A stretch of 64,000 bases of DNA from Lachnospiraceae bacterium. Its GTDB lineage: Bacteria; Bacillota; Clostridia; Lachnospirales; Lachnospiraceae. Shown one piece after another: positions 46,973-57,849 of the stretch; position 1 is the stretch's first letter; each line of letters opens with the position of its first letter. Location: positions 46,602-110,601 of the forward strand of contig JAQXVO010000010.1 in assembly GCA_029224965.1 (NCBI GenBank), given 5' to 3'. The position numbers and the translations under genes were made by a program. The notes beneath the pieces were generated by a model. The model saw only the letters and a list, made by a program, of their open reading frames with translations, had not been told where the DNA came from and did not search any database.

Positions 46973-48592
46973 ATGGAAATACAGGGAAAGAGTGTTTTTG
47001 GCGGGATTGCAATCGGCCCCCTTTCTGTTTATGCCAAGGCAGATAATGTGGTAAAGCGGACGAAGATTCAGGATCCGGAAGCCGAGATCGAGCGCTTCCA
47101 GAAGGCCAAGGACAAGGCAAAGGAACAGCTGCAGGAGCTGCACGATAAGGCTCTGAAGGAAGTCGGAGAAGCCAATGCCGAGATCTTTGAAGTCCATCAG
47201 ATGATGCTAGAAGACGGAGATTATCAGGATTCTATCCGGAACATCATCACCAATCAGATGGTCAATGCTGAGTATGCGGTTGCAACGACCGGAGATAATT
47301 TCTCTCAGATGTTCGCAGCAATGGATGACGATTACATGCGGGCTCGTTCTGCAGATATCAAGGATATCTCCAACCGGGTTGTTTCGATTCTGCAGGGAGC
47401 AGATAATGGCGGAATCCGTTCTGACAAACCGGTGATCCTTTTGGCAGAGGATCTGGCACCCAGTGAGACTGTACAGCTGGACAAGTCTCTGATTCTCTCC
47501 TTCGTCACCCGCGGCGGCTCGACCAATTCCCATACGGCAATTCTGGCTAGAACCATGGGCATTCCGTCTCTGATCGGTGTGGACTATCAGGACGATATCG
47601 ATGGACATACAGGTATCGTAGACGGATATAAGGGAATCCTGATTGTTGATCCGGATGAGGAAACTCTGGCTGCTTATCAGAAAAAGCAGGACGAGGACAA
47701 TGAAAAGAAGCGCCTTCTCCAGGAACTCAAGGGCAAGGATAATGTAACCCTCGACGGAAAGAAGATCAAACTCTATGCAAATATCGGCGGCGTAGGCGAT
47801 GTACCGGATGTCCTTCAGAATGATGCCGGCGGCATCGGACTCTTCCGAAGTGAATTTCTCTACCTGGGCTGTGATGATTATCCCAGTGAGGATCAGCAGT
47901 TCCAGGCTTACAAGACCGTAGCAGAAACCATGGCCGGAAAGCAGGTCATCATCCGTACCCTGGATATCGGTGCAGACAAGCAGGTGGATTACTTCCATCT
48001 GGATAAGGAAGACAACCCGGCTATGGGCTATCGTGCCATCCGAATCTGCCTGGATCGTCCGGAGATCTTCAAAACCCAGCTCCGTGCCATCTTCCGTGCC
48101 AGCTATTACGGCAATATCGGTATTATGTACCCTATGATTATTTCTGTGAATGAAGTAAAGCAGATCAAGAAGATTGTTGCTGATGTCAAGAAAGAACTGG
48201 ATGATCAGGGAATTCCTTATGGCGATGTAGAGCAGGGTGTCATGATCGAGACACCGGCAGCGGTTATGATCAGTGAGGAGCTGGCCAAGGAAGTCGACTT
48301 CTTCTCCATCGGAACCAATGACCTGACCCAGTATACCCTGGCCTGCGACCGGCAGAATGCAAAGCTGGAAAAGATTGCAGATACCCATCATCCGGCAGTC
48401 CTGCGTGAGATCCAGATGACCATTGAAAACGGTCATAAAGGCGGCGCCTGGGTCGGCATCTGCGGCGAGCTCGGTGCAGATACCAGCCTGACCGAGACCT
48501 TCCTTCGAATGGGAGTCGATGAGCTTTCCGTAAGCCCGTCCCGGATTCTGTCAGTTCGGGAAGCAATCCGAAAGGTAGATCTGTCCAAATAA
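46973..48592 (+). CDS. ptsI: Phosphoenolpyruvate-protein phosphotransferase (enzyme I)
   Basis: The 539-residue cytosolic enzyme starts PTS phosphotransfer from phosphoenolpyruvate. H187 in GGSTNSHTAILAR is the phosphorylated residue. The PEP-binding C-terminal domain has GIGLFRSEFLYLG, DIGADKQVDYF, and the active-site cysteine in GICGELGAD. The frame is open to 46937, but the shorter start at 46973 gives the usual EI N-terminus (EIQGKSVFGGIAIGP). It is cotranscribed with ptsH and serves fruA and other sugar permeases. Confidence 0.96.
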   Translation: MEIQGKSVFGGIAIGPLSVYAKADNVVKRTKIQDPEAEIERFQKAKDKAKEQLQELHDKALKEVGEANAEIFEVHQMMLEDGDYQDSIRNIITNQMVNAEYAVATTGDNFSQMFAAMDDDYMRARSADIKDISNRVVSILQGADNGGIRSDKPVILLAEDLAPSETVQLDKSLILSFVTRGGSTNSHTAILARTMGIPSLIGVDYQDDIDGHTGIVDGYKGILIVDPDEETLAAYQKKQDEDNEKKRLLQELKGKDNVTLDGKKIKLYANIGGVGDVPDVLQNDAGGIGLFRSEFLYLGCDDYPSEDQQFQAYKTVAETMAGKQVIIRTLDIGADKQVDYFHLDKEDNPAMGYRAIRICLDRPEIFKTQLRAIFRASYYGNIGIMYPMIISVNEVKQIKKIVADVKKELDDQGIPYGDVEQGVMIETPAAVMISEELAKEVDFFSIGTNDLTQYTLACDRQNAKLEKIADTHHPAVLREIQMTIENGHKGGAWVGICGELGADTSLTETFLRMGVDELSVSPSRILSVREAIRKVDLSK

Positions 48593-48699
48593 AAATCAAA
48601 AAATACAGCCATTGATTGGCACTGGATCCGAAATCCCTGTGTGGAAAATTTCCGCATGGGGATTTCATTTATCCAGGATCTTTTCATCCGGAAATGGAC

Positions 48700-48743
48700 T
48701 TGATGATTAGAAATAAAGAGCTTATAATTAGTTAAACGTTACA
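48700..48743 (+). promoter_or_regulatory. Promoter and LacI-type operator of the arabinoside regulator genes
   Basis: TTGATG (48700-48705), 17-base spacer, TATAAT (48723-48728), followed at once by TTAAACGTTACA (48732-48743), one of the LacI-type operator copies in this island. This layout suggests autoregulation. Confidence 0.6.
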
Positions 48744-48779
48744 CCTACAAATTTTCTGCATTTTGTCAGGAGGTTCCCA

Positions 48780-49460
48780 ATGAAGTCCTTTTTGAATCCG
48801 GACAGTCCGATTATGTCATTTTTCGGGCTGATTTTTGATTTTATCTGGTTAAATGTTCTGACCCTTCTTCTCTGCCTGCCGATCATTACGGCGGGGGCAT
48901 CCATCACGGCCATGTATGCAGGCCTGATTCGGATGATACGGGGGAATGATACGAAGCTGACCCAGCACTTTTTCCATGATTTCAAGGTGAATTTCAAGAA
49001 ATCAACCTTGCTCTGGCTGATTTTTCTGGCATTTGGGATTATATTATATCTGGAGTTCGGGCTGGTCCGGCAGATGAAGGACGGGACCGGATCCCTGCTG
49101 CGAATCATGCTTCTTGTAGTGGCAGTTTTTATTCTGGCAGCATCCTCTACGACCTTTATGATGCAGTCTCATTTTGAAAATACGGTAGCAGCGACTTTAA
49201 GAAACGGTTTTACTCTGGTTCTTGCCAGATTTCCTATTGTTCTTATCAGTACTCTGATCGAGGTTTTCTTTCTATACTTCCTCTTTCACTATCCGGTTCA
49301 GATGATCTTTCTCTTTATAGGGTGCGGGTTTACATTTCCCGCCTATCTGGAGGTCCTTTTGATGAATCGGACCCTTTGGAAACTGGAAGGCAAGGATCCG
49401 GATGAGGAAAAGAAGCGGCTGAAACGAGGTGACGATTCATGGTTACAATCCGAGAAATAG
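48780..49460 (+). CDS. DUF624 (YesL-like) membrane protein
   Basis: The 226-residue protein has five or six membrane segments. SPIMSFFGLIFDFIWLNVLTLL (in part), CLPIITAGASITAMYAGLIR and the later region are typical of DUF624/YesL proteins, which sit with sugar ABC transporters and regulators in Bacillota (YesL in the pectin cluster of B. subtilis). Its function is unproven; a role as an accessory to the binding-protein importer is inferred. Its end overlaps the LacI gene by 22 bases in another frame, so the two are coupled. Confidence 0.85.
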   Translation: MKSFLNPDSPIMSFFGLIFDFIWLNVLTLLLCLPIITAGASITAMYAGLIRMIRGNDTKLTQHFFHDFKVNFKKSTLLWLIFLAFGIILYLEFGLVRQMKDGTGSLLRIMLLVVAVFILAASSTTFMMQSHFENTVAATLRNGFTLVLARFPIVLISTLIEVFFLYFLFHYPVQMIFLFIGCGFTFPAYLEVLLMNRTLWKLEGKDPDEEKKRLKRGDDSWLQSEK

Positions 49461-50506
49461 CTGAAAAAAGCGGTGTCTCGATCGCAACGGTCTCCAATAT
49501 TATGAACAACAAGGGAAAGGCCAGTGCGGAGACTGCAGAACGCGTTCGGAAGGTCATCGAGGAGATGAATTATGTTCCCAATGCCGTTGCTCAGAATCTG
49601 AAATCCAAGAGATCGAAGAGTATTGGCGTTATCGTTGAGGATATGACCATTTTCTCCATTCCGGATGTTCTGGATGGAATTACAGATTACTGCGACCGTC
49701 AGGGATATCAGGTATTTCTGGTAAACCTCCGCCTCTTTAAGAACTATTGTGATACCTATTATAATCAGGATTTTTATTATGAAAAAGTTCACAAGGAAAT
49801 CCACAAGCTGGAGAACCTTCAAGTTGAAGGAATCATCTATGTCTGTGCCCATGAACGGGAGATTCCGGTGTTCCCGGAAGATATGAACCTGCCGGCTGTT
49901 ATGGCTTATGGATATTCATGCCGCAGCAATATTCCATCCGTTGTTGTCGATGATTGGGATGGAATGAGCCAGATTACAGAATGTGTCTTGAAGGCAGGAC
50001 ATAGAAAGATTGGCCTGATTACAGGAAAAAGAGACTCTATGCACGCCCAGGCTCGTCTGATTGGCTTCGAAGAGACCCTTTTCCGCTATGGGGGCGTCAT
50101 GGCACCGGAAATGGTTCAGATTGGCGACTGGGAGAGAAAAAGCGGCTATGACCTGACGGATCGGCTCCTGGATCAGGGGGCAACGGTTATTATGTGCATG
50201 AATGACCTGATGGCCGGCGGTGTCTATGACCGCCTGGAGGAAAAAGGATTGATTCCGGGAAGAGATATTTCAGTGACCGGATATGATGACCGTCAGCTTT
50301 CTACCTATTACAGACCTCCCCTGACGACTGTCCAGCTGCCGCTCCATGATATCGGCTATCGGGCAGGAGAAGTGCTGCTTGACATGCTGTATGCCCGTTA
50401 TCATGGAAAAAAGAAAACCACAGGAGATGATAAAAGCAAAGAAGGCCCGATTTATGAGATCCCCTGTAAACTGGTAGTAAGAAAGTCTCTTGTAAAAATT
50501 GAATAA
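49439..50506 (+). CDS. LacI-family regulator of the arabinoside island
   Basis: The 355-residue regulator has the LacI headpiece (TIREIAEKSGVSIATVSNIM and hinge helix AVAQNLKSKRSKSIGV) and a periplasmic-binding-protein-like sugar domain with PSVVVDDWDGMSQ, GHRKIGLITG and TVQLPLHDIGYRAGE. The neighbouring TTAAACG-type palindromes are the probable operators. The effector is likely arabinose or an arabino-oligosaccharide, judged only from the genes it precedes. Confidence 0.9.
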   Translation: MVTIREIAEKSGVSIATVSNIMNNKGKASAETAERVRKVIEEMNYVPNAVAQNLKSKRSKSIGVIVEDMTIFSIPDVLDGITDYCDRQGYQVFLVNLRLFKNYCDTYYNQDFYYEKVHKEIHKLENLQVEGIIYVCAHEREIPVFPEDMNLPAVMAYGYSCRSNIPSVVVDDWDGMSQITECVLKAGHRKIGLITGKRDSMHAQARLIGFEETLFRYGGVMAPEMVQIGDWERKSGYDLTDRLLDQGATVIMCMNDLMAGGVYDRLEEKGLIPGRDISVTGYDDRQLSTYYRPPLTTVQLPLHDIGYRAGEVLLDMLYARYHGKKKTTGDDKSKEGPIYEIPCKLVVRKSLVKIE

Positions 50507-50508
50507 AA

Positions 50509-50520
50509 TTAAACGTTTAA
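50509..50520 (+). promoter_or_regulatory. LacI-type operator
   Basis: TTAAACGTTTAA, a perfect 12-base palindrome lying two bases after the regulator stop codon. It upstream-flanks the promoter of the sugar-binding protein gene. Confidence 0.5.
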
Positions 50521-50549
50521 CTTTGTGCAGGTTTTTGAAGGGATTGGAA

Positions 50550-50622
50550 TTGACTTTGGAAAGGAATCGTATAAAATAAGAATTGTCTTAAGAGAGAAGG
50601 CGTTATGAGTCAACGCCTTTTT
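50550..50622 (+). promoter_or_regulatory. Promoter followed by an immediate intrinsic terminator
   Basis: TTGACT (50550-50555), 16-base spacer, TAAAAT (50572-50577) would start RNA near 50584. The hairpin AAGGCGTT (50597-50604) with AACGCCTT (50612-50619), then TTTTT, follows after about 13 bases. It is the terminator of the regulator gene, and could also cut short RNA from this promoter. Confidence 0.45.
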
Positions 50623-50637
50623 TAAAAATTGTTTTTG

Positions 50638-50696
50638 TTAAACGGTTAAGTTAAATTAAACGCTTTACTTAGGGGTAAACAAAATAATCGTTTAAC
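50638..50696 (+). promoter_or_regulatory. Cluster of LacI-type operators upstream of the sugar-binding protein gene
   Basis: Three related sites: TTAAACGGTTAA (50638-50649), TTAAACGCTTTA (50656-50667) and AATCGTTTAA (50687-50696, minus orientation). With the copies at 48732 and 50509 they share the core TTAAACG. They probably repress the importer and glycosidase genes in the absence of inducer. Confidence 0.55.
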
Positions 50697-50721
50697 CAAA
50701 AAGGAGAAGGAGGAGAGGCAC

Positions 50722-52092
50722 ATGAAGAAAAAGTTGTTGTCACTGCTGCTCTGCGGCGTTATGAGCGTCGGGCTTCTGGCAGGCTGCGGATCCAGCAAAA
50801 GCAGCAAGAAGAGCGATTCGGCCAGCACGGGTAAGAGCACCAAGACCGAGATGAAGGTAGATGGCGATAATGTCACAACCATCAATGTCTGGACATTCAT
50901 CGAGCTCCATCAGAAGTTCTACACCACCATGGCTGAGAAGTGGAATGAAGAGCATCCGGACAAGAAGGTTAAACTGGTTCTTTCCAACATGCCTTATGAT
51001 GACATGCACAACAAGCTTTCCCTGGCACTGGAATCCGGTAAGGGAGCTCCTGATGTTGCAGATATCGAGGTCGGCAAGTTCCCGTCTTTCATTTCTGATA
51101 AAAACATCAAGCTTATGGATCTGACTGATGCAATCGCTCCTTATAAGGATAATGTCGTACAGTCAAGACTTGATATTTATTCCAAGGATGGAAAGCCCTA
51201 TGGCTTCCCTACTCACGTAGGAACAACCGTTGCTTTCTATAATACAGATCTTCTTTCCAAGGCTGGCATTGATTACACAACAATCAAGACCTGGGATGAT
51301 TTCAAGGCAGCCGGTGTGAAATATCACCAGGCAACCGGTAAGCAGTTCGCCTGCGCCGAGACCACAGCAAACTGGATGGTTGACCTGATGCTCGCTCAGA
51401 AGGGCGGCGACTACGAGAAGGAAGACGGAACCATTGATATGACCAATGATAAGCTGGTTGAGGTTCTTACAACCATCAAGGATATGCAGAAAGCAGGGGC
51501 TCTGGCAACTGTTCCAGGCGGTCAGCCCGATAACGAAGAAGCTTATCCTCACTATAATAATGGTGAATATGCCGTTCAGATCATGCCTTTCTGGCAGACC
51601 TCAAGATTCATCAACTACATGAAGGACCTTTCCGGCAAGGTTGCTATTGCACCCGTTCCGAGATTCAGCGACAGCGATGCTACATGGACCATCGGCGGCG
51701 GCGGAACCGGTACTGCAGTCGTTGCATCCAGCAAACACGCAAAGCTTGCTGCAGAAGTGTTCGCTTACATCAAGCTTTCTCCGGAAGCAAGTAAGGAAAT
51801 CTTCAATGTACTTGGATTCGACCCTGTAAATACTTCTGTATGGACCGATACTTCACTGACCCAGAATCCGGACAACGAATTCGTTAAGTACTTCAATACC
51901 AAGCCTTTCGATGCACTTCTTACCATGAAGGATCAGATCGGCTCTCTGAAGTCCATCAGTGATTCCAAGCGTCCTTCTATCAACAACCTGATGACGACAC
52001 AGGTTCTGACCAATATCTTTGATAATGATGCAGATATCAAGTCGACTCTGAAAGATGCTCAGGATCAGCTGGATAATGAATTTTCCAAGTAA
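50722..52092 (+). CDS. Extracellular sugar-binding lipoprotein of an ABC importer
   Basis: The 456-residue protein has a lipoprotein signal peptide ending in LAGC (C22) and a serine/lysine-rich linker, then a family 1 solute-binding domain (CUT1 type). TINVWTFIELHQKFYTTMAEKWNEEHPD-like opening (parts WTFIELHQ and WNEEHP) and GKPYGFPTHVGTTVAFYN fit the group. It would capture oligosaccharides, here probably arabino-oligosaccharides released from arabinan. GGAGAAGGAGG precedes the ATG. Confidence 0.9.
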   Translation: MKKKLLSLLLCGVMSVGLLAGCGSSKSSKKSDSASTGKSTKTEMKVDGDNVTTINVWTFIELHQKFYTTMAEKWNEEHPDKKVKLVLSNMPYDDMHNKLSLALESGKGAPDVADIEVGKFPSFISDKNIKLMDLTDAIAPYKDNVVQSRLDIYSKDGKPYGFPTHVGTTVAFYNTDLLSKAGIDYTTIKTWDDFKAAGVKYHQATGKQFACAETTANWMVDLMLAQKGGDYEKEDGTIDMTNDKLVEVLTTIKDMQKAGALATVPGGQPDNEEAYPHYNNGEYAVQIMPFWQTSRFINYMKDLSGKVAIAPVPRFSDSDATWTIGGGGTGTAVVASSKHAKLAAEVFAYIKLSPEASKEIFNVLGFDPVNTSVWTDTSLTQNPDNEFVKYFNTKPFDALLTMKDQIGSLKSISDSKRPSINNLMTTQVLTNIFDNDADIKSTLKDAQDQLDNEFSK

Positions 52093-52123
52093 TAAAGAAG
52101 ATTAATTAGGGGCATAGTTTATA

Positions 52124-52160
52124 AGGGCACGTCTCGTAAAGGCGGGACGTGCCCATTTTA
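52124..52160 (+). terminator. Hairpin between the binding protein and permease genes
   Basis: GGGCACGTCTCG (52125-52136) pairs with CGGGACGTGCCC (52143-52154), followed by ATTTTAG. Partial termination or 3'-end protection here would give more binding protein than permease, as is common in such operons. Confidence 0.6.
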
Positions 52161-52180
52161 GTAAAAGAGGTATACGACGC

Positions 52181-53065
52181 ATGAAAAAATTGTTTTATTC
52201 ACAGAAAGCGGCTCCGTATATTTTTGTTCTTCCCTTTGTGCTGACGGTCATTCTTTTCTGGGTTGGACCAATCGCAAATGGTATTAAACTCAGCTTTCAG
52301 GATGTTCTTCAGGATCAATGGGTAGGACTTAGAAATTATCAGAGGCTTTTAGGCGATCGGATTTTCTGGAAGGCCGTTCAGAATTCAGTGAAGTACTGTA
52401 TCTGGACCCTGGTTCTTCTGATTCCATTCCCTCTTCTCTTTGCAGTTATGCTGAACAGCCATCTGATGAAACATGCAAACCTGTTCAAATCCATCTATTT
52501 CCTGCCGGCTCTTACTTCAGTCGTAGTCGCAGGTACCGTTTTCCGTCTGATGTTCGGTGAGGCTGACCAGTCTCTGATGAACCAGGTGATCGGTCTGTTC
52601 GGACACGCTCCTATTAAATGGCTGAAGCAGTCTGGCACAGCTTATTTTGCTCTGCTGACACTTTGCTGCTGGAGATGGACAGGCGTCAACATCATGTATT
52701 TCCTGGCTGGTATTCAGTCCATACCCAATGACCTTTACGAGGCAGCGGAAATTGATGGAGCTACAAAGTTCCAGCAGTTTCTTAAGATCACAATTCCGCT
52801 TGTAAAGCCGACGACGATCTATGTCCTTACCATTTCCATCTATGCAGGTCTGGCAATGTTCCTTGAATCCTTTATGTTATGGAAAGGAAATAACTCTCCG
52901 AATAATATCGGACTTACCATTGTCGGCTATCTGTATCGACAGGGTATTGAAAAGCGTGCAATGGGCTATGCCTGCGCAGTTGGTATTGTACTCTTGATTC
53001 TTGTCATCATTATCAACTTCATCCAGCTTATATTGAATGGCACCTTTAAGAAGGAGGAAGACTAA
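52181..53065 (+). CDS. Sugar ABC importer permease (MalF-like)
   Basis: The 294-residue inner-membrane subunit has six membrane helices and the EAA loop with DLYEAAEIDGATKFQQFLKITIP (here in two parts: LYEAAEIDGATKFQQF and KITIPLVKP), where the ATPase docks. It pairs with the next permease. No ATPase gene is in the cluster, so a shared MsmX/MsmK-type ATPase encoded elsewhere is expected. Its TAA overlaps the next ATG by one base. Confidence 0.92.
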   Translation: MKKLFYSQKAAPYIFVLPFVLTVILFWVGPIANGIKLSFQDVLQDQWVGLRNYQRLLGDRIFWKAVQNSVKYCIWTLVLLIPFPLLFAVMLNSHLMKHANLFKSIYFLPALTSVVVAGTVFRLMFGEADQSLMNQVIGLFGHAPIKWLKQSGTAYFALLTLCCWRWTGVNIMYFLAGIQSIPNDLYEAAEIDGATKFQQFLKITIPLVKPTTIYVLTISIYAGLAMFLESFMLWKGNNSPNNIGLTIVGYLYRQGIEKRAMGYACAVGIVLLILVIIINFIQLILNGTFKKEED

Positions 53066-53949
53066 TGGCAGGACGTTCCATAGAAGAAGAGGCAAGAGCT
53101 CTTCAGAAAAAGAAAATCAGAAGAGACCATGGCAAAACAGCTGGAATGATGATCATATTCATCATCCTTGCCATTCTGATCATTATCCCGATCTACGTTC
53201 TCTTTGTGGCAAGCTTTAAACCCGGTGATGATTTTGTTGCCTATGGTTTGAATTTAAACCCGGAATTTTCCAAGTGGTCACTTGTGAACTATGACCTTCT
53301 GTTTAATGGAGATCACGACTATTGGCTCTGGTTCAGAAACAGTATTGTCCTGACAGTCATTACCGTTGTATTGACTCTCCTGGTAAGTTCCTTTGTAGCT
53401 TATGGTTTTGCCGCCTATGATTTCAAAGGCAAAAATATCCTCTTTGCCATAGTACTGGCTATTATGTCAGTACCTTTCGAAGTCGTTATGCTTCCGCTTT
53501 ATCAGCAGATGTCTGACTGGAAGCTGATGGACAGTTATTTCGCCGTCGTAATACCTTTCCTGGCTCATGCATCAACCATCTTCTTCTTCCGCCAGTATCT
53601 CCTGGGAATGCCGAAATCTCTGATTGAAGCAGGAAGAATTGATGGCGCGACAGAATACGGCATTTTCTTCAAGCTGATTATTCCAATCATGAAACCGGCC
53701 TTTGCAGCTATGGCAATTCTGAATGGCATGAATGCTTGGAACAACTATATGTGGCCCCTTTTGGTATTGAGAAGTTCGGAAAAATATACCCTGACTCTCG
53801 GACTGAATACACTGCTGAATCCTTACGGCAATAACTACAGTCTTTTGATTGTTGGCTCCTGCTTCTCCATTATTCCTATTTTCATTCTCTTTGTAGCCTT
53901 CCAGAAATACTTTGTAGAAGGTATGACAGCAGGTGCCGTTAAGGGCTGA
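53065..53949 (+). CDS. Sugar ABC importer permease (MalG-like)
   Basis: The second permease of 294 residues has a basic N-terminus, six membrane helices, and the EAA loop LIEAGRIDGATEYGIFFKLI near residue 190. TAATG overlap with the upstream permease couples their translation. It forms the translocation pore with it. Confidence 0.92.
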   Translation: MAGRSIEEEARALQKKKIRRDHGKTAGMMIIFIILAILIIIPIYVLFVASFKPGDDFVAYGLNLNPEFSKWSLVNYDLLFNGDHDYWLWFRNSIVLTVITVVLTLLVSSFVAYGFAAYDFKGKNILFAIVLAIMSVPFEVVMLPLYQQMSDWKLMDSYFAVVIPFLAHASTIFFFRQYLLGMPKSLIEAGRIDGATEYGIFFKLIIPIMKPAFAAMAILNGMNAWNNYMWPLLVLRSSEKYTLTLGLNTLLNPYGNNYSLLIVGSCFSIIPIFILFVAFQKYFVEGMTAGAVKG

Positions 53950-54060
53950 AGAATGTATGATAATGTTGTAATTCAACTGGCTGCAGCTTTCTGGAATCCG
54001 TCCGGAGGATTCACTAGCTGCTGACAATGAATAACTTAAATTCAGAGACATAATATTTAG

Positions 54061-55599
<1,539 letters not shown>

Positions 55600-55672
55600 T
55601 TTAAGAAGCCAATAAAGAAGCTGAAAAGGTCCTCCTTTCAATCTTGGATTTTCCACTGAAGAGGTGCATGAA

Positions 55673-57586
55673 ATGAAAGTCAGAATCACATCCGATTTCT
55701 GGAAACGCTATCAGGATATTGTCAGAGAAAACATGCTCCCCTACCAGTGGGACGTCCTGAATGATAGGGCTGATATCCGTATCGAGGGTGAGAGAAGAAA
55801 TGACGACAGCATTCCGACTGGAAAAAGCCATGCTTTTGAAAACTTTCGGATTGCAGCCGGAAAAAAAGAAGGCCGTTTCTATGGCATGGTCTTTCAGGAC
55901 AGTGATGCCTATAAATGGCTGGAAGCTGCAGCCTACAGTCTGCGGAATCATCCGGACAAAGAGCTGCAGGCGAAAGCAGATGCCCTTGTAGACCTGATTG
56001 GAGATGCCCAGGAAGCAGACGGATATCTGGATACCTACTTTACCATTGAAGCCCCTGAACACAAATACAAGCGGCTGATGGAAAGTCATGAACTCTATTG
56101 CGGAGGTCATTTTCTGGAAGCGGCAGTGGCTTATTATGAAGCCACAGGGCATGAAAAGGTTCTGTCAATTGCAAGGAAACTGGCTGATCAGATCTGCCTG
56201 AAATTCGGACCGGAGCCGGGGAAAATCCACGGCTATGACGGCCACGAAGAGATTGAGATCGGTCTGCTTCGGCTCTATCATCTGACGGGAGATGCGTCCT
56301 ATCTTGAAATGGCCAGATATTTTCTTCTGGAAAGGGGAAAGAATCCGGACTTCTTTAAAAAACAGCTGAAAGAAGACGATCTCCCGGCAATTTTCCCAGA
56401 TATGGGAAAGCTTCCGGATTCTTACTTTCAAAATGATATGCCTTTTCTGGAAGCTGATCAGGCGAGAGGACATGCAGTCCGTATGCTTTACCAATGTACG
56501 GCTATGGCAGATCTGGCCTTGATTAGCGGCAATGAGGAAGTTAAGAAAGCCTGTGAAAGAATCTGGGACAATATTACAGAAAAACAGATGTATATCAGCG
56601 GCGGAACCGGCCAGACCGCAATCGGCGAATCCTTCACCGGAGATTATGATCTTCCGACCGACAGCATGTACTGTGAAACCTGTGCTGCTGTCGGAATGAT
56701 TACTTTTGCCAGACAGATGCTCTGTCTGACCGGTCAGGCGAAGTACGCCGACATTATGGAACGGGTCCTGTATAATGGACTGATTTCCGGCATGGATCTG
56801 GAGGGAAAGCATTTCTTCTATGTCAATCCACTCGAAGTGCATCCCAAAACGGATCCCCTGGATCCGGGAAAGAACCATGTCAAGGCAGTCCGGCCATCCT
56901 GGCTTGGATGTGCCTGCTGCCCTCCCAATCTGGCCAGACTTCTGGCCTCTTTGGAGCAGTACATTTATCTGAAGAGAGATGGGAACTTTCTTATCAACCT
57001 TTTTATCTCTTCGGAATGGACCGGATCGGATTTTCATATTGTACAGAAATCGGATTATCCCTGGGACGGGTCGGTTTCAATCCTTGTAGAAAACAGGGGA
57101 GAAGCATTTTCCCTGGGTGTAAGAATTCCGTCCTGGTGCGACCATTGGAAGCTTTCCGGAAAATTTGAAGTCCGTGACGGCTATGCATGGGTCCTTTGTC
57201 CGTCGGGAGAGACGAAGATCGATTTTACGATGGATATGCAGGCTGTCCGGGTCTATGCCAATGATAAGGTTTCAGCCTGCGCAGGGAAAGCTGCTGTCAT
57301 GCGTGGCCCTCTGGTTTACTGTATGGAAGGCGTTGATAACGGCAGAGAGATCAGTAATCTGGTCCTGCCGGTTAAGGCTGAATTTACCGAGAACTACAGA
57401 CCGGATCTTTTAAATGGGATCCTTACTTTACATGCTGATGGCATACGTGAGACTTCTGAAACGAAGGAACTGTATTCCCATCGTAAAAAACAGAAAACAC
57501 CGGCATCCTTAACCTTCATTCCCTATTATGCCTGGGCCAACCGGGGAGAGAATGAAATGCAGGTCTGGATCCGGGAAGAAAATTAA
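55673..57586 (+). CDS. Beta-L-arabinofuranosidase, GH127
   Basis: The 637-residue enzyme resembles HypBA1 of Bifidobacterium, which removes beta-L-arabinofuranose from beta-1,2-linked arabino-oligosaccharides and uses a zinc-bound cysteine nucleophile. The expected residues are all present: E319 (acid/base, in IGESFTGDYDLPTD), E335 and C337 (in CETCAAVG), and the pair C415-C416 (in GCACCPPNLARLL). DGYLDTYF and HELYCGGHFLEAAVAYY are family motifs. No signal peptide. The ATG at 55673 is favoured over the GTG at 55664 by the spacing to AAGAGGTG. It follows GH51 by 73 bases. Confidence 0.93.
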   Translation: MKVRITSDFWKRYQDIVRENMLPYQWDVLNDRADIRIEGERRNDDSIPTGKSHAFENFRIAAGKKEGRFYGMVFQDSDAYKWLEAAAYSLRNHPDKELQAKADALVDLIGDAQEADGYLDTYFTIEAPEHKYKRLMESHELYCGGHFLEAAVAYYEATGHEKVLSIARKLADQICLKFGPEPGKIHGYDGHEEIEIGLLRLYHLTGDASYLEMARYFLLERGKNPDFFKKQLKEDDLPAIFPDMGKLPDSYFQNDMPFLEADQARGHAVRMLYQCTAMADLALISGNEEVKKACERIWDNITEKQMYISGGTGQTAIGESFTGDYDLPTDSMYCETCAAVGMITFARQMLCLTGQAKYADIMERVLYNGLISGMDLEGKHFFYVNPLEVHPKTDPLDPGKNHVKAVRPSWLGCACCPPNLARLLASLEQYIYLKRDGNFLINLFISSEWTGSDFHIVQKSDYPWDGSVSILVENRGEAFSLGVRIPSWCDHWKLSGKFEVRDGYAWVLCPSGETKIDFTMDMQAVRVYANDKVSACAGKAAVMRGPLVYCMEGVDNGREISNLVLPVKAEFTENYRPDLLNGILTLHADGIRETSETKELYSHRKKQKTPASLTFIPYYAWANRGENEMQVWIREEN

Positions 57587-57619
57587 TAAATACCTAATAT
57601 TTGGTACCCTCTTTTACAT

Positions 57620-57658
57620 ACCGCCTCTGCAACCCCTTGACGCAGAGGCGGTTCTTTT
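57620..57658 (+). terminator. Terminator after the GH127 gene
   Basis: ACCGCCTCTGC (57620-57630) pairs with GCAGAGGCGGT (57642-57652), followed by TCTTTT. It closes the arabinoside island. No gene is seen between here and 57850. Confidence 0.85.
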
Positions 57659-57849
57659 CTGCAGGAAGAATTTTCCGGCTTTCCGGCTTACGATGACGGC
57701 AGACCGGTATTGTAGCTTGATGTAGGAAAGCCCTGTGAAGTATAGTAAAATCATGTGAACTGAATTTCCTGATCTCATATGAATGGTCTATATTTCAGGA
57801 AAGCAGGAAAAATGAAGTAGAAAGAATCACTGATTTCTGGAGGGCTTTT

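Noticed and set aside
50605..50625. Six-codon open frame inside the terminator hairpin before the sugar-binding protein gene
   Set aside because: Too short to support, and its sequence is dictated by the hairpin.
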